From positions 1-45,004 of the IMG/VR virus record IMGVR_UViG_3300047317_000454: a stretch of 45,004 nt of DNA; one strand, written 5' to 3'. Shown piece after piece: positions 1 to 6,688 of this stretch. The position numbers and the translations under genes are program-made. Each line of letters starts with the position of its first letter. The first letter of the stretch is position 1. This DNA is from a virus. The notes below the pieces were generated by a model. The model was not told where the DNA came from and made no database searches. It saw only the letters and a list, made by a program, of their open reading frames with translations.

Positions 1-1
1 C

Positions 2-745
2 GGCACCGCCGGGCAGTACCTCTACAAGACCACCGCCGTCGATTACGCCACCGCCTGGACGACCATCACCGCCGCCAACGTCGGGGCAGCGCCAGCGGCA
101 TCCGGCGTCCCCGCCGGGGGCACCACCGGCCAGGTGCTCGCCAAGTCCTCCGCCACCGACTACGCCACCGCCTGGACGACACCGGGCTCCGCTGGGGCCG
201 TACCTGCCGGGGTGCTGCTGATGTTCGCCGGGGCTACCCCGCCCACCGGCTACCTGCTCTGTGACGGCTCGCTGGTGTCCCGCACCACCTACGCGGCCCT
301 GTTCACCGCCATCGGGACGACCTACGGCGTGGGCGACGGCTCGACCACGTTCGGGCTGCCCAACTTCGGCTCCAAGTTCCCTCGCGGCAACGCGCTGGCG
401 ACGTCCGGCGGGGCCGACACCCACAGCCACGCCGTGACGGCGCACACCCACACGTCGGCGGCGCACACCCACCCGCTGTCAGCGGCCGGGCAGGCCCAGA
501 TACTCGGGAACGCGGCGGGGACGGTCACGGGCGGGACCGCTGTCGCCACGGCGTCCTTCACCCGGACCTGGACGGGTCTGCTGTCGTCGCCGTCCAACCC
601 GGGCTCGGCCCAGACCACCGGTTCCCCGCTGGCGGGGGCGACGGACTCGACCACCCCGGGCGTGACGGGGTCCACCGCCGGGACCACGGACACCCAGAAC
701 AACATCCCGGGTTTCGTCGGTGTCGCCTTCATCATCAAGACCTGA
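2..745 (+). CDS. Tail fibre / phage tail-collar protein, 5'-truncated
   Basis: The reading frame is open from the first bases of the window, so the N-terminus is missing. It ends at TGA 743-745. The N-terminal part contains two copies of a short repeat ending in DYATAWTT, about 43 residues apart, as in fibre shafts. A Phage Tail Collar domain follows, recognisable by LMFAGATPPTGYLLCDGS, YGVGDGSTTFGLPNF and a His-rich stretch (HSHAVTAHTHTSAAHTHP) of the type that binds metal in fibre tips. The C-terminus (NNIPGFVGVAFIIKT) matches the usual end of collar-domain fibres. The role is host recognition at the virion tail tip. The family call is firm; the receptor is unknown. Confidence 0.85.
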   Translation, partial: GTAGQYLYKTTAVDYATAWTTITAANVGAAPAASGVPAGGTTGQVLAKSSATDYATAWTTPGSAGAVPAGVLLMFAGATPPTGYLLCDGSLVSRTTYAALFTAIGTTYGVGDGSTTFGLPNFGSKFPRGNALATSGGADTHSHAVTAHTHTSAAHTHPLSAAGQAQILGNAAGTVTGGTAVATASFTRTWTGLLSSPSNPGSAQTTGSPLAGATDSTTPGVTGSTAGTTDTQNNIPGFVGVAFIIKT

Positions 746-866
746 CCAAGATCTCTTATCCCGGCATCTGTCCCACGATGTGGACCCGATCATCACAAGT
801 CCGTATAACCGAAGGTTGTCCCCGCACGTACACCCCGCAGAAGGGTCGCGGCGGGACGGCCAGGAG

Positions 867-924
867 CCCGGTGCCGGGGCCATCCCACTTGCCTGTCCCA
901 AAGGCTGTCCGCCCCGGTGCCGGG
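867..924 (+). repeat. Degenerate copy of the intergenic hairpin element
   Basis: The arms at 867-880 and 911-924 can form a 14-bp RNA stem with two G-U pairs. Their centres are 44 nt apart and the loop contains CCCAAA, as in the other copies. There is no CCGTATCA at the expected position upstream; the nearest look-alike is CCGTATAA at 801-808. It lies in the gap between the tail-fibre gene and the small gene at 942. I see no other gene between 746 and 941. Confidence 0.5.
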
Positions 925-928
925 TTCT

Positions 929-936
929 CCGTATCA
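929..936 (+). promoter_or_regulatory. CCGTATCA motif, leaderless type
   Basis: Octamer CCGTATCA. Its first base lies exactly 13 nt before the ATG at 942 and there is no Shine-Dalgarno between them. The same arrangement occurs at 2904, 16378 and 31709. Read as a -10-like element, it would start transcription at or next to the ATG. Confidence 0.55.
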
Positions 937-941
937 CCGGC

Positions 942-1157
942 ATGCCCCCTCCCACGCATTTCCGTATCCTGCCCACCGCGACCCGGACCGCGTGTGGTCG
1001 TCCCCGCGTGCCTGCGGAGTCTGGTGACCCGTCGGCCGTAACGTGCCTCGTGTGCCTGAAGTCCGTGCCGCATCGGTTGTCCGGGCGGGTCGCCTCGTCG
1101 GAGTTGCCGTTGTCCATCGCATCCGTGAGGCAGACGCTGGCCCGTATCAGGGCGTGA
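942..1157 (+). CDS. Small Cys/His zinc-site protein, 71 aa
   Basis: The ATG is placed by the CCGTATCA motif 13 nt upstream; no ribosome-binding site is present, which suggests a leaderless mRNA. Visible features are H6, C18, C35 and C38 (TACGR then VTCLVC), a spacing typical of small actinophage proteins with one structural zinc site. There is no recognisable catalytic domain and the function is unknown. The last codons overlap another CCGTATCA motif at 1142-1149. A longer frame upstream exists but crosses the hairpin element and looks non-coding. Confidence 0.6.
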   Translation: MPPPTHFRILPTATRTACGRPRVPAESGDPSAVTCLVCLKSVPHRLSGRVASSELPLSIASVRQTLARIRA

Positions 1158-1206
1158 CGGACCGGCCAAGATCCGTCCAGGGCCCAACCGAGGCGCGCCG
1201 GTCCGT
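1142..1206 (+). repeat. CCGTATCA plus two-palindrome hairpin element, copy
   Basis: Motif CCGTATCA at 1142-1149. Left arm 1157-1166 (ACGGACCGGC) pairs with right arm 1197-1206 (GCCGGTCCGT). Palindrome centres at 1161 and 1202 are 41 nt apart and the loop contains GGCCCAA. The right arm runs directly into the CCGTATCA of the next copy, so two elements stand in tandem ahead of the gene at 1297. Confidence 0.65.
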
Positions 1207-1270
1207 ATCAGGAGGTGCCGGGTCAGCCAGAGCCCTTCCGTTATCCCAACGGCCAAGCGCTGGCCCGGCA
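1203..1270 (+). repeat. CCGTATCA plus hairpin element, tandem copy
   Basis: Motif CCGTATCA at 1203-1210. Left arm 1216-1227 (TGCCGGGTCAGC) pairs with right arm 1259-1270 (GCTGGCCCGGCA) with one G-U pair. Centres are 43 nt apart and the loop contains CCCAACGG. It is followed by the Shine-Dalgarno and start of the gene at 1297. Confidence 0.6.
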
Positions 1271-1296
1271 TCAAACAGAACACACAGGAGGAACAG

Positions 1297-2286
1297 ATGT
1301 TGTCCAAGAACAAGACGCATGCCCGGACCTGGGAGGCGAACGCGGATGAGTTCGGCCGGACGGCCCGGGGAGAGGGGAGTTGGTATCTCGCGGCGTTGAT
1401 CGCCTGCTCGGTGTCGCTGCAGCCTTCGCCGGGCAAGGTCCCGCCGGTGGTGTTCGCCGCCCGGGCGGAGGTCAGTGAGGGCACCGTCAAGAAGTACCTC
1501 GACGGGTGGGAGAGGGCGATCGCGGCGGGTGCTCCGATCCCGTCGGTCTTCACGTTGTCGCCGGATTCGATCGGGACGTTCCCGCTGCCGGAGCGGGCGT
1601 TCAACGGGCCGAACGGGTACGTCTCGACCAAGAACTCCGCCGCCAACGGCGTGAACTCGATCCTCGAGGCCATCGTCGCGCCGGTGTCGGGGAAGACGGC
1701 GAAGATCACCACCGAACTCTCGAAGTCGGCGGACGCGATCACCAAGATCATCGACATCGCCACCCCGACGACGATCGAGGACATCGTGGATGCGATGTCG
1801 GACGAGACCTACGAGTCGTTCTCCGCTGCCATGGCGGCTGCCGCGATCCAGCCCTCCACCCCGGTCACCCTCACGCCCCACGGTGTGACCCCGGCGAAGG
1901 TCACGTCACCGGCCAAGGTCGCGGCGGCGGAGGCGGCTGCCAAGAAGGTCACGGACGCGGTCATCCTCAAGGACATCGCCAAGTTGGCGGCGGCGACCCA
2001 CAAGACCCTTCCGCCTAAGCCCGACGGGTGGGTGTCTCCGGCCCAGCAGGCGCTGCTGGATTGCCTCGCGGCCGACGAACTCTGGAAGACGGAAGTCGTC
2101 ATCGAGTGGCTCAGGAAGACCGATGCGGCCGTCCTGTCCTACCCGGGGCCGCTGTCGGACGATCACAAGGCGCTCATCACGGAGCGGTTGGAGATCGCCT
2201 CCGACCTCATCGGCACGATCCTGGCGCATGTCGCGGCCAAGGACGGTTCGGCAGTGCCGGACACGGTTCCAGCGGACTGGAACTGA
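1297..2286 (+). CDS. HTH-containing protein of unknown function, 329 aa
   Basis: ATG is preceded by a strong AGGAGG. The N-terminal third contains a helix-turn-helix-like segment (residues about 50-70, RAEVSEGTVKKYLDGWERA), suggesting DNA binding. The rest is helical and Ala/Lys/Thr-rich, with a low-complexity linker around residues 190-230. Two tandem CCGTATCA/hairpin elements precede it, an unusual amount of 5' regulatory sequence in this genome, so it may be a regulator or an abundantly made DNA-binding protein. No family is recognised and a repressor role is inference only. A strong hairpin follows the stop codon. Confidence 0.75.
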   Translation: MLSKNKTHARTWEANADEFGRTARGEGSWYLAALIACSVSLQPSPGKVPPVVFAARAEVSEGTVKKYLDGWERAIAAGAPIPSVFTLSPDSIGTFPLPERAFNGPNGYVSTKNSAANGVNSILEAIVAPVSGKTAKITTELSKSADAITKIIDIATPTTIEDIVDAMSDETYESFSAAMAAAAIQPSTPVTLTPHGVTPAKVTSPAKVAAAEAAAKKVTDAVILKDIAKLAAATHKTLPPKPDGWVSPAQQALLDCLAADELWKTEVVIEWLRKTDAAVLSYPGPLSDDHKALITERLEIASDLIGTILAHVAAKDGSAVPDTVPADWN

Positions 2287-2292
2287 AAGGAC

Positions 2293-2331
2293 GGGACCCC
2301 GGGTCCGGCCACCAACCAGCCCCGGGGTCCC
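2293..2331 (+). terminator. Strong GC hairpin after the HTH gene
   Basis: GGGACCCCGG at 2293-2302 pairs perfectly with CCGGGGTCCC at 2322-2331. It begins 7 nt after the stop codon of the upstream gene and lacks a T-tract. A second small hairpin follows (GCCGAC 2338-2343 with GTCGGC 2348-2353). Termination or 3'-end protection is plausible. Confidence 0.5.
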
Positions 2332-2370
2332 CATTCCGCCGACATCGGTCGGCAGAGAGAAGTCTGCGTT

Positions 2371-2826
2371 ATGAGTAAGGCAGTCCCTGCATGGATGTCC
2401 ACGTTCCACTGGCTCAAGTCCCGGCCCGACGGCGCGACGTGGCGGGAGATCTGTTACGGCGTCGGCATCAACCGGGGGACCTGGCGGGCGCACCGCTGGT
2501 ACATCATCCGGTTCTTGGAGGGCACCAACCTCGCCCTTCCTGACGCGACCCGGGAGACGGGGTTCCGGTTCCGGATCACCGACGAGTGGGAGTCGGCGGA
2601 CAAGCCGGACCTCCATCGGGGGAGGGTGGCCGATGTCGGTCACATGCTGGCCCGGACCAGGCGGAGCGAGCACGAGGCGGAGGTCCGCTACGAAGCGGCT
2701 GTCCGTTCGGAACCGCTCGGCAAGCGGTCCCTGCTGGCACGGGAGTGCCTGGCCGACATGGGCAGGATCGCCCTGGCGCGCGATCAACTCGAGAAGGAAC
2801 TCGTCAAGCTCGGCGGGACGATCTAG
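2371..2826 (+). CDS. Hypothetical protein with HTH-like N-terminus, 151 aa
   Basis: The start ATG is preceded by a purine-rich stretch (GAGAGAAG). Residues about 20-45 (GATWREICYGVGINRGTWRA) look like a helix-turn-helix, followed by a basic, Arg-rich middle and a long C-terminal helix. This is compatible with a DNA-binding protein. I do not recognise the family. It is followed closely by a copy of the dispersed hairpin element. Confidence 0.7.
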   Translation: MSKAVPAWMSTFHWLKSRPDGATWREICYGVGINRGTWRAHRWYIIRFLEGTNLALPDATRETGFRFRITDEWESADKPDLHRGRVADVGHMLARTRRSEHEAEVRYEAAVRSEPLGKRSLLARECLADMGRIALARDQLEKELVKLGGTI

Positions 2827-2837
2827 CCCCACCGGGC

Positions 2838-2896
2838 GGTACCGGACCGGCCATTCCCCGAGCGTGGGCCCAAACCGGCCTCGCCGGTCCGGTACC
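2838..2896 (+). repeat. Two-palindrome hairpin element lacking its own CCGTATCA
   Basis: GGTACCGGACCGGC (2838-2851) and GCCGGTCCGGTACC (2883-2896) form a perfect 14-bp stem. Palindrome centres are 42 nt apart and the loop carries GGGCCCAAA. No CCGTATCA lies 13 nt ahead of the left arm; one lies just after the right arm, at 2904. Confidence 0.65.
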
Positions 2897-2903
2897 TCTT
2901 CCC

Positions 2904-2911
2904 CCGTATCA
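2904..2911 (+). promoter_or_regulatory. CCGTATCA motif, leaderless type
   Basis: CCGTATCA, with its first base 13 nt before the ATG at 2917 and no Shine-Dalgarno. Same geometry as at 929, 16378 and 31709. Confidence 0.55.
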
Positions 2912-2916
2912 CCCGT

Positions 2917-3258
2917 ATGTCCTCTCCTGAAGCATCGCTGTACGTCGCCGCGATCGACCGCCTCGCCAAGCAGGTCGGCCGGATCGCGGATGCCGTAGCT
3001 GCGACAGTGCCCGCCCCTGCCGGGGCCAAAGCGGCAACCGTCACCAAAGGTGCTCCGCCCCGGCAGGGGTCTGTTGCGCCCGGGCCCGTCCCGGACGCTT
3101 TCAGGTCCCTCCTGCTCGCGTCCGAAGCGGTCCTGGAATCTGTCGGGTCCCGGTACGGCAGGGCGGACCTGCCGTTGCCGGTGCTCAACGCGGTCGGCAC
3201 GCTGTCGTTGTCCGTCAATCTGTGTCACCGGTTCCTCGAAGGGAGCACCACCCCATGA
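2917..3258 (+). CDS. Hypothetical protein, 113 aa
   Basis: Starts at an ATG 13 nt after the first base of a CCGTATCA motif, with no ribosome-binding site, so it is probably leaderless. It has a helical N-terminus, a Pro/Ala linker (residues about 30-60) and a helical C-terminus. No family is recognised. The stop overlaps the next start (ATGA), indicating translational coupling to the zinc-finger gene. Confidence 0.65.
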   Translation: MSSPEASLYVAAIDRLAKQVGRIADAVAATVPAPAGAKAATVTKGAPPRQGSVAPGPVPDAFRSLLLASEAVLESVGSRYGRADLPLPVLNAVGTLSLSVNLCHRFLEGSTTP

Positions 3259-3767
3259 AGGAAGTCGTCATCCAGTCGTGGTGCGACGTGTGCGCCTCGG
3301 AGAACGGGCGTGCCCGGGCGGACACCGTCTACCGGATCGGTATCGACGGCCCCCCGCACGACATCGACCTCTGTCTTCAGCACGAAGCCGTCGTAGCCGA
3401 CCTCGCCCGGCTGCTCGCCCGGCTGCCGCTGTCCGTCACCCCCACCGTCACCCCGAAGCCCGGCAGGCCCCCCAAGGCGTCCCTGTCATCGTCGGGCCCC
3501 GGCGACAGCCCCTCGGTCCGGACGGCGTGCCGGATCTGCGGGAAGACGTTCAACAAGACGTCCCTGACCCCGCATATCTGGTCGAAGCACCGGAGGGGCG
3601 AGGTCAGGCCCGCGCCCCCCGCCTCGTGTCCGGACTGCGGGGCCACCACCGTGTCCCCCCGGCACATGGGTGTCCACCGGGCCCAGACGCACGGCTGGAA
3701 CGCCATCGAGGACGCTTACTCGGGGGTTCCCGTGCCCGTCCTGACCGCCCCCCGGAAGGTGTCCTGA
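3255..3767 (+). CDS. Zinc-binding protein with Lsr2-like N-terminus and two C2H2 fingers
   Basis: 170 aa from the ATG that overlaps the previous stop. The N-terminal 50 residues (WCDVCASE, IDLCLQHEAVVADLARLL) resemble the N-terminal part of small actinobacterial Lsr2-type proteins. After a Pro-rich linker come two Cys2-His2-like zinc fingers: CRICGKTFNKTSLTPHIWSKH-type around residue 93 and CPDCGATTVSPRHMGVHRAQ-type around residue 126. A nucleic-acid-binding role is likely and regulation is a guess. It lies in a translationally coupled run of small genes from 2917 to 4709. Confidence 0.7.
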   Translation: MKEVVIQSWCDVCASENGRARADTVYRIGIDGPPHDIDLCLQHEAVVADLARLLARLPLSVTPTVTPKPGRPPKASLSSSGPGDSPSVRTACRICGKTFNKTSLTPHIWSKHRRGEVRPAPPASCPDCGATTVSPRHMGVHRAQTHGWNAIEDAYSGVPVPVLTAPRKVS

Positions 3768-4018
3768 TGTCCACCGCCACCCCGCTGTGCCAGGCCCGGA
3801 TCAGGCCGTTCCCGGGCGACACCGAGGTCGCCTGTTCCCGCTCCGCCCGGCACGACGGGATGCATCTCGGCACCGTCCGGGACTACGCCTACCCCGGCTC
3901 CGCCACCGACATCTCGTGGGACCCCGCCGACCGGCGGAACTTCACCGGACCGTGGAGGCCCTGCCCACAGATCGGCTGTGTCCTGCCGGTCCTGCATCGC
4001 GGGGAGCACTCGCTGTGA
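3767..4018 (+). CDS. Small Cys/His protein, 83 aa
   Basis: ATG overlaps the previous stop (TGATG). The protein has scattered Cys and His residues (LCQAR, ACSRSARHDGMH, CPQIGC, HRGEH), consistent with one zinc-binding unit. It has no recognised family. It is coupled to both neighbours and probably co-translated. Confidence 0.6.
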   Translation: MSTATPLCQARIRPFPGDTEVACSRSARHDGMHLGTVRDYAYPGSATDISWDPADRRNFTGPWRPCPQIGCVLPVLHRGEHSL

Positions 4019-4419
4019 CCGACACTGTGTTGGGCTTCACCGATGAGGATTCTGAGATGGCCATCGGACTGGCGGTCGGTGCCGCCTCCGTGTGCTGGGA
4101 GTATCCGGAGCGTGCCGGTGTGTTCGACTCCGAACGAGCCGACCGGATCGTCACCGAACTCGTCGCCCACCTCCGTCGTCTCCGGCTCGTGCCGGACCGG
4201 AGCCAGCACCCGCAGTCCAGCTACACCGGTGCCGGAGTCTCCAAGGACGCCTTGAAGTTCGACGGTGCCACGGCCGACCCCGCCCCATCCGATGTCATCG
4301 AAGCCTGGACGGTCCCCGGGAAGTCCCCCGATTACCACTCCTGGATGCAGCGGAAGCTGCGCCGGGAATGGCCGGTGCTCGGTGCTGCGCTCGATGTCGC
4401 GGCCTACGGGGAGGACTGA
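4015..4419 (+). CDS. Hypothetical protein, 134 aa
   Basis: The GTG overlaps the upstream TGA (GTGA). An internal ATG at 4057 is an alternative start. The middle is helical (ERADRIVTELVAHLRRLRLV) and the C-terminus carries Trp-rich WMQRKLRREWPVLG. No family is recognised. Part of the 2917-4709 coupled gene run. Confidence 0.6.
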   Translation: MTDTVLGFTDEDSEMAIGLAVGAASVCWEYPERAGVFDSERADRIVTELVAHLRRLRLVPDRSQHPQSSYTGAGVSKDALKFDGATADPAPSDVIEAWTVPGKSPDYHSWMQRKLRREWPVLGAALDVAAYGED

Positions 4420-4709
4420 TGTTGCGCTACATCGGGTCCTTCGGCACGGGCTCCACGGTCACCGAGTCCGCCGCCCAACTGGCCGAGAGGATGTACCGGA
4501 ACGGCTGGCGGTGGGTCACCATCACCGACTCCGTCACCGGGGCGGTGGTCGGCGGGGTGGGACGGCACACGGCCCAGGGCAAGCGGGTGTGGTGGGGCGA
4601 CGACACCCCGCCGCCTCCCCCTGAACCGAAGCCTCCGGTCCCCGAGCCGCGTGCGCCGGGCCGGTCCAAGCTGCGCCTCGCCCCGCCCGTGTCGGAGGGC
4701 CCGCCGTGA
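4419..4709 (+). CDS. Hypothetical protein with Pro-rich C-terminus, 96 aa
   Basis: ATG overlaps the previous TGA. The first 65 residues look like a compact alpha/beta domain (AAQLAERMYRNGWRWVTITD), followed by a disordered Pro-rich tail (PPPPPEPKPPVPEPRAP). Function is unknown. Confidence 0.6.
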   Translation: MLRYIGSFGTGSTVTESAAQLAERMYRNGWRWVTITDSVTGAVVGGVGRHTAQGKRVWWGDDTPPPPPEPKPPVPEPRAPGRSKLRLAPPVSEGPP

Positions 4710-4727
4710 TGCGCCGATACTTCGTCC

Positions 4728-4925
4728 ATGACCGGGCCTTGGATATTGCTCCCGCCCTGTCTGTTCTCCGCCGTGTCCTTCACCTGCATCGGCGTCGCGG
4801 TGTCGGAGGGCCTGCACCACGCGGACTACGCGACGGTCGTGTGCTGGGTGTCGGCAGCCGTGTTCGCGTTCTGCACCGGGGTGCTCTGGTTCCTCTACGG
4901 GGTCACGACGCTGCCGGAGTCCTAG
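4728..4925 (+). CDS. Small membrane protein, two TM segments, 65 aa
   Basis: Two hydrophobic segments are clear: residues about 5-27 (WILLPPCLFSAVSFTCIGVA) and about 36-60 (ATVVCWVSAAVFAFCTGVLW). No enzyme motif is present. The start has only a weak ribosome-binding site. The other frame at this locus gives an Arg-rich shadow. It could be a lysis accessory or a superinfection-related membrane protein, but nothing decides it. Confidence 0.5.
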   Translation: MTGPWILLPPCLFSAVSFTCIGVAVSEGLHHADYATVVCWVSAAVFAFCTGVLWFLYGVTTLPES

Positions 4926-4953
4926 TCCCGGTGCGGGAGCAGTGCGTCTAGCA

Positions 4954-4990
4954 GGAGACATTTGACAACTGTCTCCATTTCAGGTACTGT
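4954..4990 (+). promoter_or_regulatory. Host-type promoter P1 with embedded inverted repeat
   Basis: -35 TTGACA at 4962-4967, 17-bp spacer, -10 TACTGT at 4985-4990. The -35 lies inside an inverted repeat GGAGACA (4954-4960) / TGTCTCC (4970-4976). The 15-mer TTGACAACTGTCTCC is shared exactly with P2, P3 and P4. It serves the genes from 5034 onward. The repeat is a candidate operator. Confidence 0.8.
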
Positions 4991-5033
4991 TGGGGCATGA
5001 GAAGTCTCGTTGCGAACCAGGGGGAGGTGTGCC

Positions 5034-5495
5034 GTGTTGCTCGGATTCCGCGTCGGGCCCGTAGGGCTCTATACGGGCAGTACCCGTCAGCGACGGCCCA
5101 CCTACTCGCCGGGGCAGTGGCTTCTCCTGTGCATCCTGTGTGCCCCGCTCATCGAGATCATCCTTCTCGTGCTGTTCGTCTACGGGCTCATCAAGCTGGG
5201 TGTGCTGCTCTACAACCTGGGGGTATCCCTCCACGACGAATACACAGCCGGTCGTTACGGGGACCCCGATGACGACGACACCGACACAGAAGGAGACAGC
5301 GATGTCAGCACCGACACCCGAGACGACTGGGACGATCACGGACGAGACAGTGACGGGTGGTACTTCACCGACGACGGGCAGTACCTCATCACCGACCGAA
5401 TCCACGGAATCGACAGCCTCGACGGGGACACCCTGGATCGCGGGCGACGCGCCGGATTCGGGGAGCCACCCTGGGGAGACCGCCACCACGACTGA
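5034..5495 (+). CDS. Membrane protein with acidic C-terminal tail, 153 aa
   Basis: The GTG start is chosen because GGGGAGGT lies 5 nt upstream; a TTG at 5010 in the same frame is weaker. One long hydrophobic region (residues about 30-60, WLLLCILCAPLIEIILLVLF then VYGLIKLGVLL) is followed by an Asp-rich cytoplasmic-like tail (DPDDDDTDTEGDSD). The last 190 nt overlap the next gene in a different frame, yet codon use in this frame stays typical of the genome, so both frames may be real. It is the first gene after promoter P1. Function is unknown. Confidence 0.6.
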   Translation: MLLGFRVGPVGLYTGSTRQRRPTYSPGQWLLLCILCAPLIEIILLVLFVYGLIKLGVLLYNLGVSLHDEYTAGRYGDPDDDDTDTEGDSDVSTDTRDDWDDHGRDSDGWYFTDDGQYLITDRIHGIDSLDGDTLDRGRRAGFGEPPWGDRHHD

Positions 5496-5649
5496 GGCCG
5501 ACGGCACGGTCGTGTCCACCGACCCGGAGACCGGCAAGGGCTACACCCAGGCCGAGATCGCTGACCTCGCGGGCCGTGTCGCCTCCGCCGACAACGACTC
5601 GGCATCCGAGGCCGACACCGTCCTCAAGCGGCTGCGGCCAGCCGAGTAG
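5302..5649 (+). CDS. Thr/Ser-rich hypothetical protein, 115 aa, overlapping the previous gene
   Basis: The ATG has a strong AGAAGGAGA upstream. The N-terminal 70 residues are a Thr/Ser/Pro-rich low-complexity region; the C-terminal 45 (YTQAEIADLAGRVASADN...) are a helical segment of normal composition. The first 194 nt are read in another frame by the membrane-protein gene, which may explain the biased composition. Function is unknown. Confidence 0.6.
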   Translation: MSAPTPETTGTITDETVTGGTSPTTGSTSSPTESTESTASTGTPWIAGDAPDSGSHPGETATTTEADGTVVSTDPETGKGYTQAEIADLAGRVASADNDSASEADTVLKRLRPAE

Positions 5650-5651
5650 CC

Positions 5652-6224
5652 ATGTCACGCCCCGACCCCGTCATCGCACTGGCCGACCGGCTCGTGCCGA
5701 TCGGGGTCGCCGTCGTACGCGCCGGGCTCGGGGAGTCCCCGTCCACGGCGGGCCTGTCCTGGAAGACGTGGTGTCCCTCCGGGGACGACCACGACGACGG
5801 CGGCACCGACAGAGCTTTGAAGATCTATCCCGAGAACAACAGCGGGTGGTGCTTCGACTGCCTCAAGCGGTGGACCCCGGTCAGCCTGTATGCGGCCCAG
5901 CGGGGGATCACCCCGATCGAGGCCGCACGGCTGCTGCTCGACGCGATCGGCTACCGGCCGCGCCCCAGGACCCTGGAAGCCGCCCTGAGTCCGCCCGTAC
6001 CGGCCGTCAACCGGGCGGCGCTGGCGGACGGCCTCCGGCAATGGGCACGGGGCCGTATCCCGTCCTGGGACGCCAAGGAACTGCATTCCACGCCGTTCTA
6101 CCGAATCCTCGCAGTGCTCGACGGCGTCGACACCCCGGAAGCCGCCGATGCGTGGTTCACCGGGGCCGTATCCGTCCTGTCCGCGTTCTATCTACAGAAA
6201 GAGTTCAGCAATGTCCACGCCTGA
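5652..6224 (+). CDS. CHC2-type zinc-finger (primase-like) protein, 190 aa
   Basis: Residues about 35-100 follow the DnaG zinc-binding pattern: WCPSGDDHDD, then ALKIYPENNSGWCFDCLKRW, then a helix that reads YAAQRGITPIEAARLLLDAI, matching the CHC2 finger and the helix after it. DnaG uses this domain to recognise priming sites. No TOPRIM or primase polymerase domain follows; the C-terminal 90 residues are unrecognised. It could be a stand-alone priming-site factor or a remnant of a split primase. It starts 2 nt after the preceding stop. Confidence 0.6.
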   Translation: MSRPDPVIALADRLVPIGVAVVRAGLGESPSTAGLSWKTWCPSGDDHDDGGTDRALKIYPENNSGWCFDCLKRWTPVSLYAAQRGITPIEAARLLLDAIGYRPRPRTLEAALSPPVPAVNRAALADGLRQWARGRIPSWDAKELHSTPFYRILAVLDGVDTPEAADAWFTGAVSVLSAFYLQKEFSNVHA

Positions 6225-6468
6225 GAAGGTCTTCGAGCCCCGTGCTCTCATCGGGGTGGAGTTCATATCCGACGCCGCCGACCGGCTGGGGTTCACCCGT
6301 GCGTATGTCCACAAGCTTGTCGAAAGAGGTCTGTTCCCGAACACGATCAGCATCGGGTCAGGGAAGCGGAAGGTCGTGCTTGTAACCACCGAGGATGTCG
6401 ACGCGTATGCCGCGTCCCGGGCCGCGTCGGCGGTCGCGTCGCTGGAAGACGCCCCCGTCGCCAGTTAG
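6211..6468 (+). CDS. Excisionase/MerR-like HTH protein, 85 aa
   Basis: The ATG at 6211 overlaps the end of the upstream gene. The core (ISDAADRLGFTRAYVHKLVE then VTTEDVDAYAASR) is the HTH_17/excisionase-family fold: a helix-turn-helix, a wing and the closing DVDAY helix. Such proteins act as Xis factors or small regulators. No integrase is visible in the window, so regulation is as likely as excision. A strong hairpin follows the stop. Confidence 0.75.
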   Translation: MSTPEKVFEPRALIGVEFISDAADRLGFTRAYVHKLVERGLFPNTISIGSGKRKVVLVTTEDVDAYAASRAASAVASLEDAPVAS

Positions 6469-6473
6469 CATTG

Positions 6474-6511
6474 CCCGGTCCCTCCGTCGGTACGGCCACC
6501 GAGGGACCGGG
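6474..6511 (+). terminator. 11-bp GC hairpin after the HTH gene
   Basis: CCCGGTCCCTC (6474-6484) pairs perfectly with GAGGGACCGGG (6501-6511) across a 16-nt loop, 6 nt after the stop codon. No T-tract. Confidence 0.5.
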
Positions 6512-6541
6512 AGCGCCGCTCATGGTCTGGGTCCGGTGCTC

Positions 6542-6588
6542 GCAGGCCCCCGGCTTGTCGTCTCCCGAGGACGCACCCGGGGGCCTGC
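6542..6588 (+). terminator. 12-bp GC hairpin in the same gap
   Basis: GCAGGCCCCCGG (6542-6553) pairs perfectly with CCGGGGGCCTGC (6577-6588). It lies 8 nt ahead of the next CCGTATCA element, so it could insulate that promoter from upstream transcription. Confidence 0.5.
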
Positions 6589-6595
6589 CCCTATC

Positions 6596-6662
6596 CCGTA
6601 TCACCCTCGCCGGACCGGCCAAAGCACCGGCCTGTGTCCAATGTCGAACCGCCGGGTCCGGC
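6596..6662 (+). repeat. CCGTATCA plus two-palindrome hairpin element
   Basis: Motif at 6596-6603. Left arm GCCGGACCGGC (6609-6619) starts 13 nt after the first base of the motif; right arm GCCGGGTCCGGC is at 6651-6662. Centres are 42-43 nt apart. It precedes the gene at 6689. Confidence 0.7.
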
Positions 6663-6688
6663 ACCCACTCGTCCCAGGAGCCCGCCAG

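Noticed and set aside
720-941. Upstream extension of the small gene at 942
   Set aside because: It crosses the hairpin element and the CCGTATCA motif, overlaps the tail-fibre end, and its translation is low-quality.
2838-2896. Dispersed hairpins as ordinary rho-independent terminators
   Set aside because: No T-tract follows, loops are about 28 nt, and most copies sit downstream of a CCGTATCA motif and just upstream of a ribosome-binding site, which fits leaders better.
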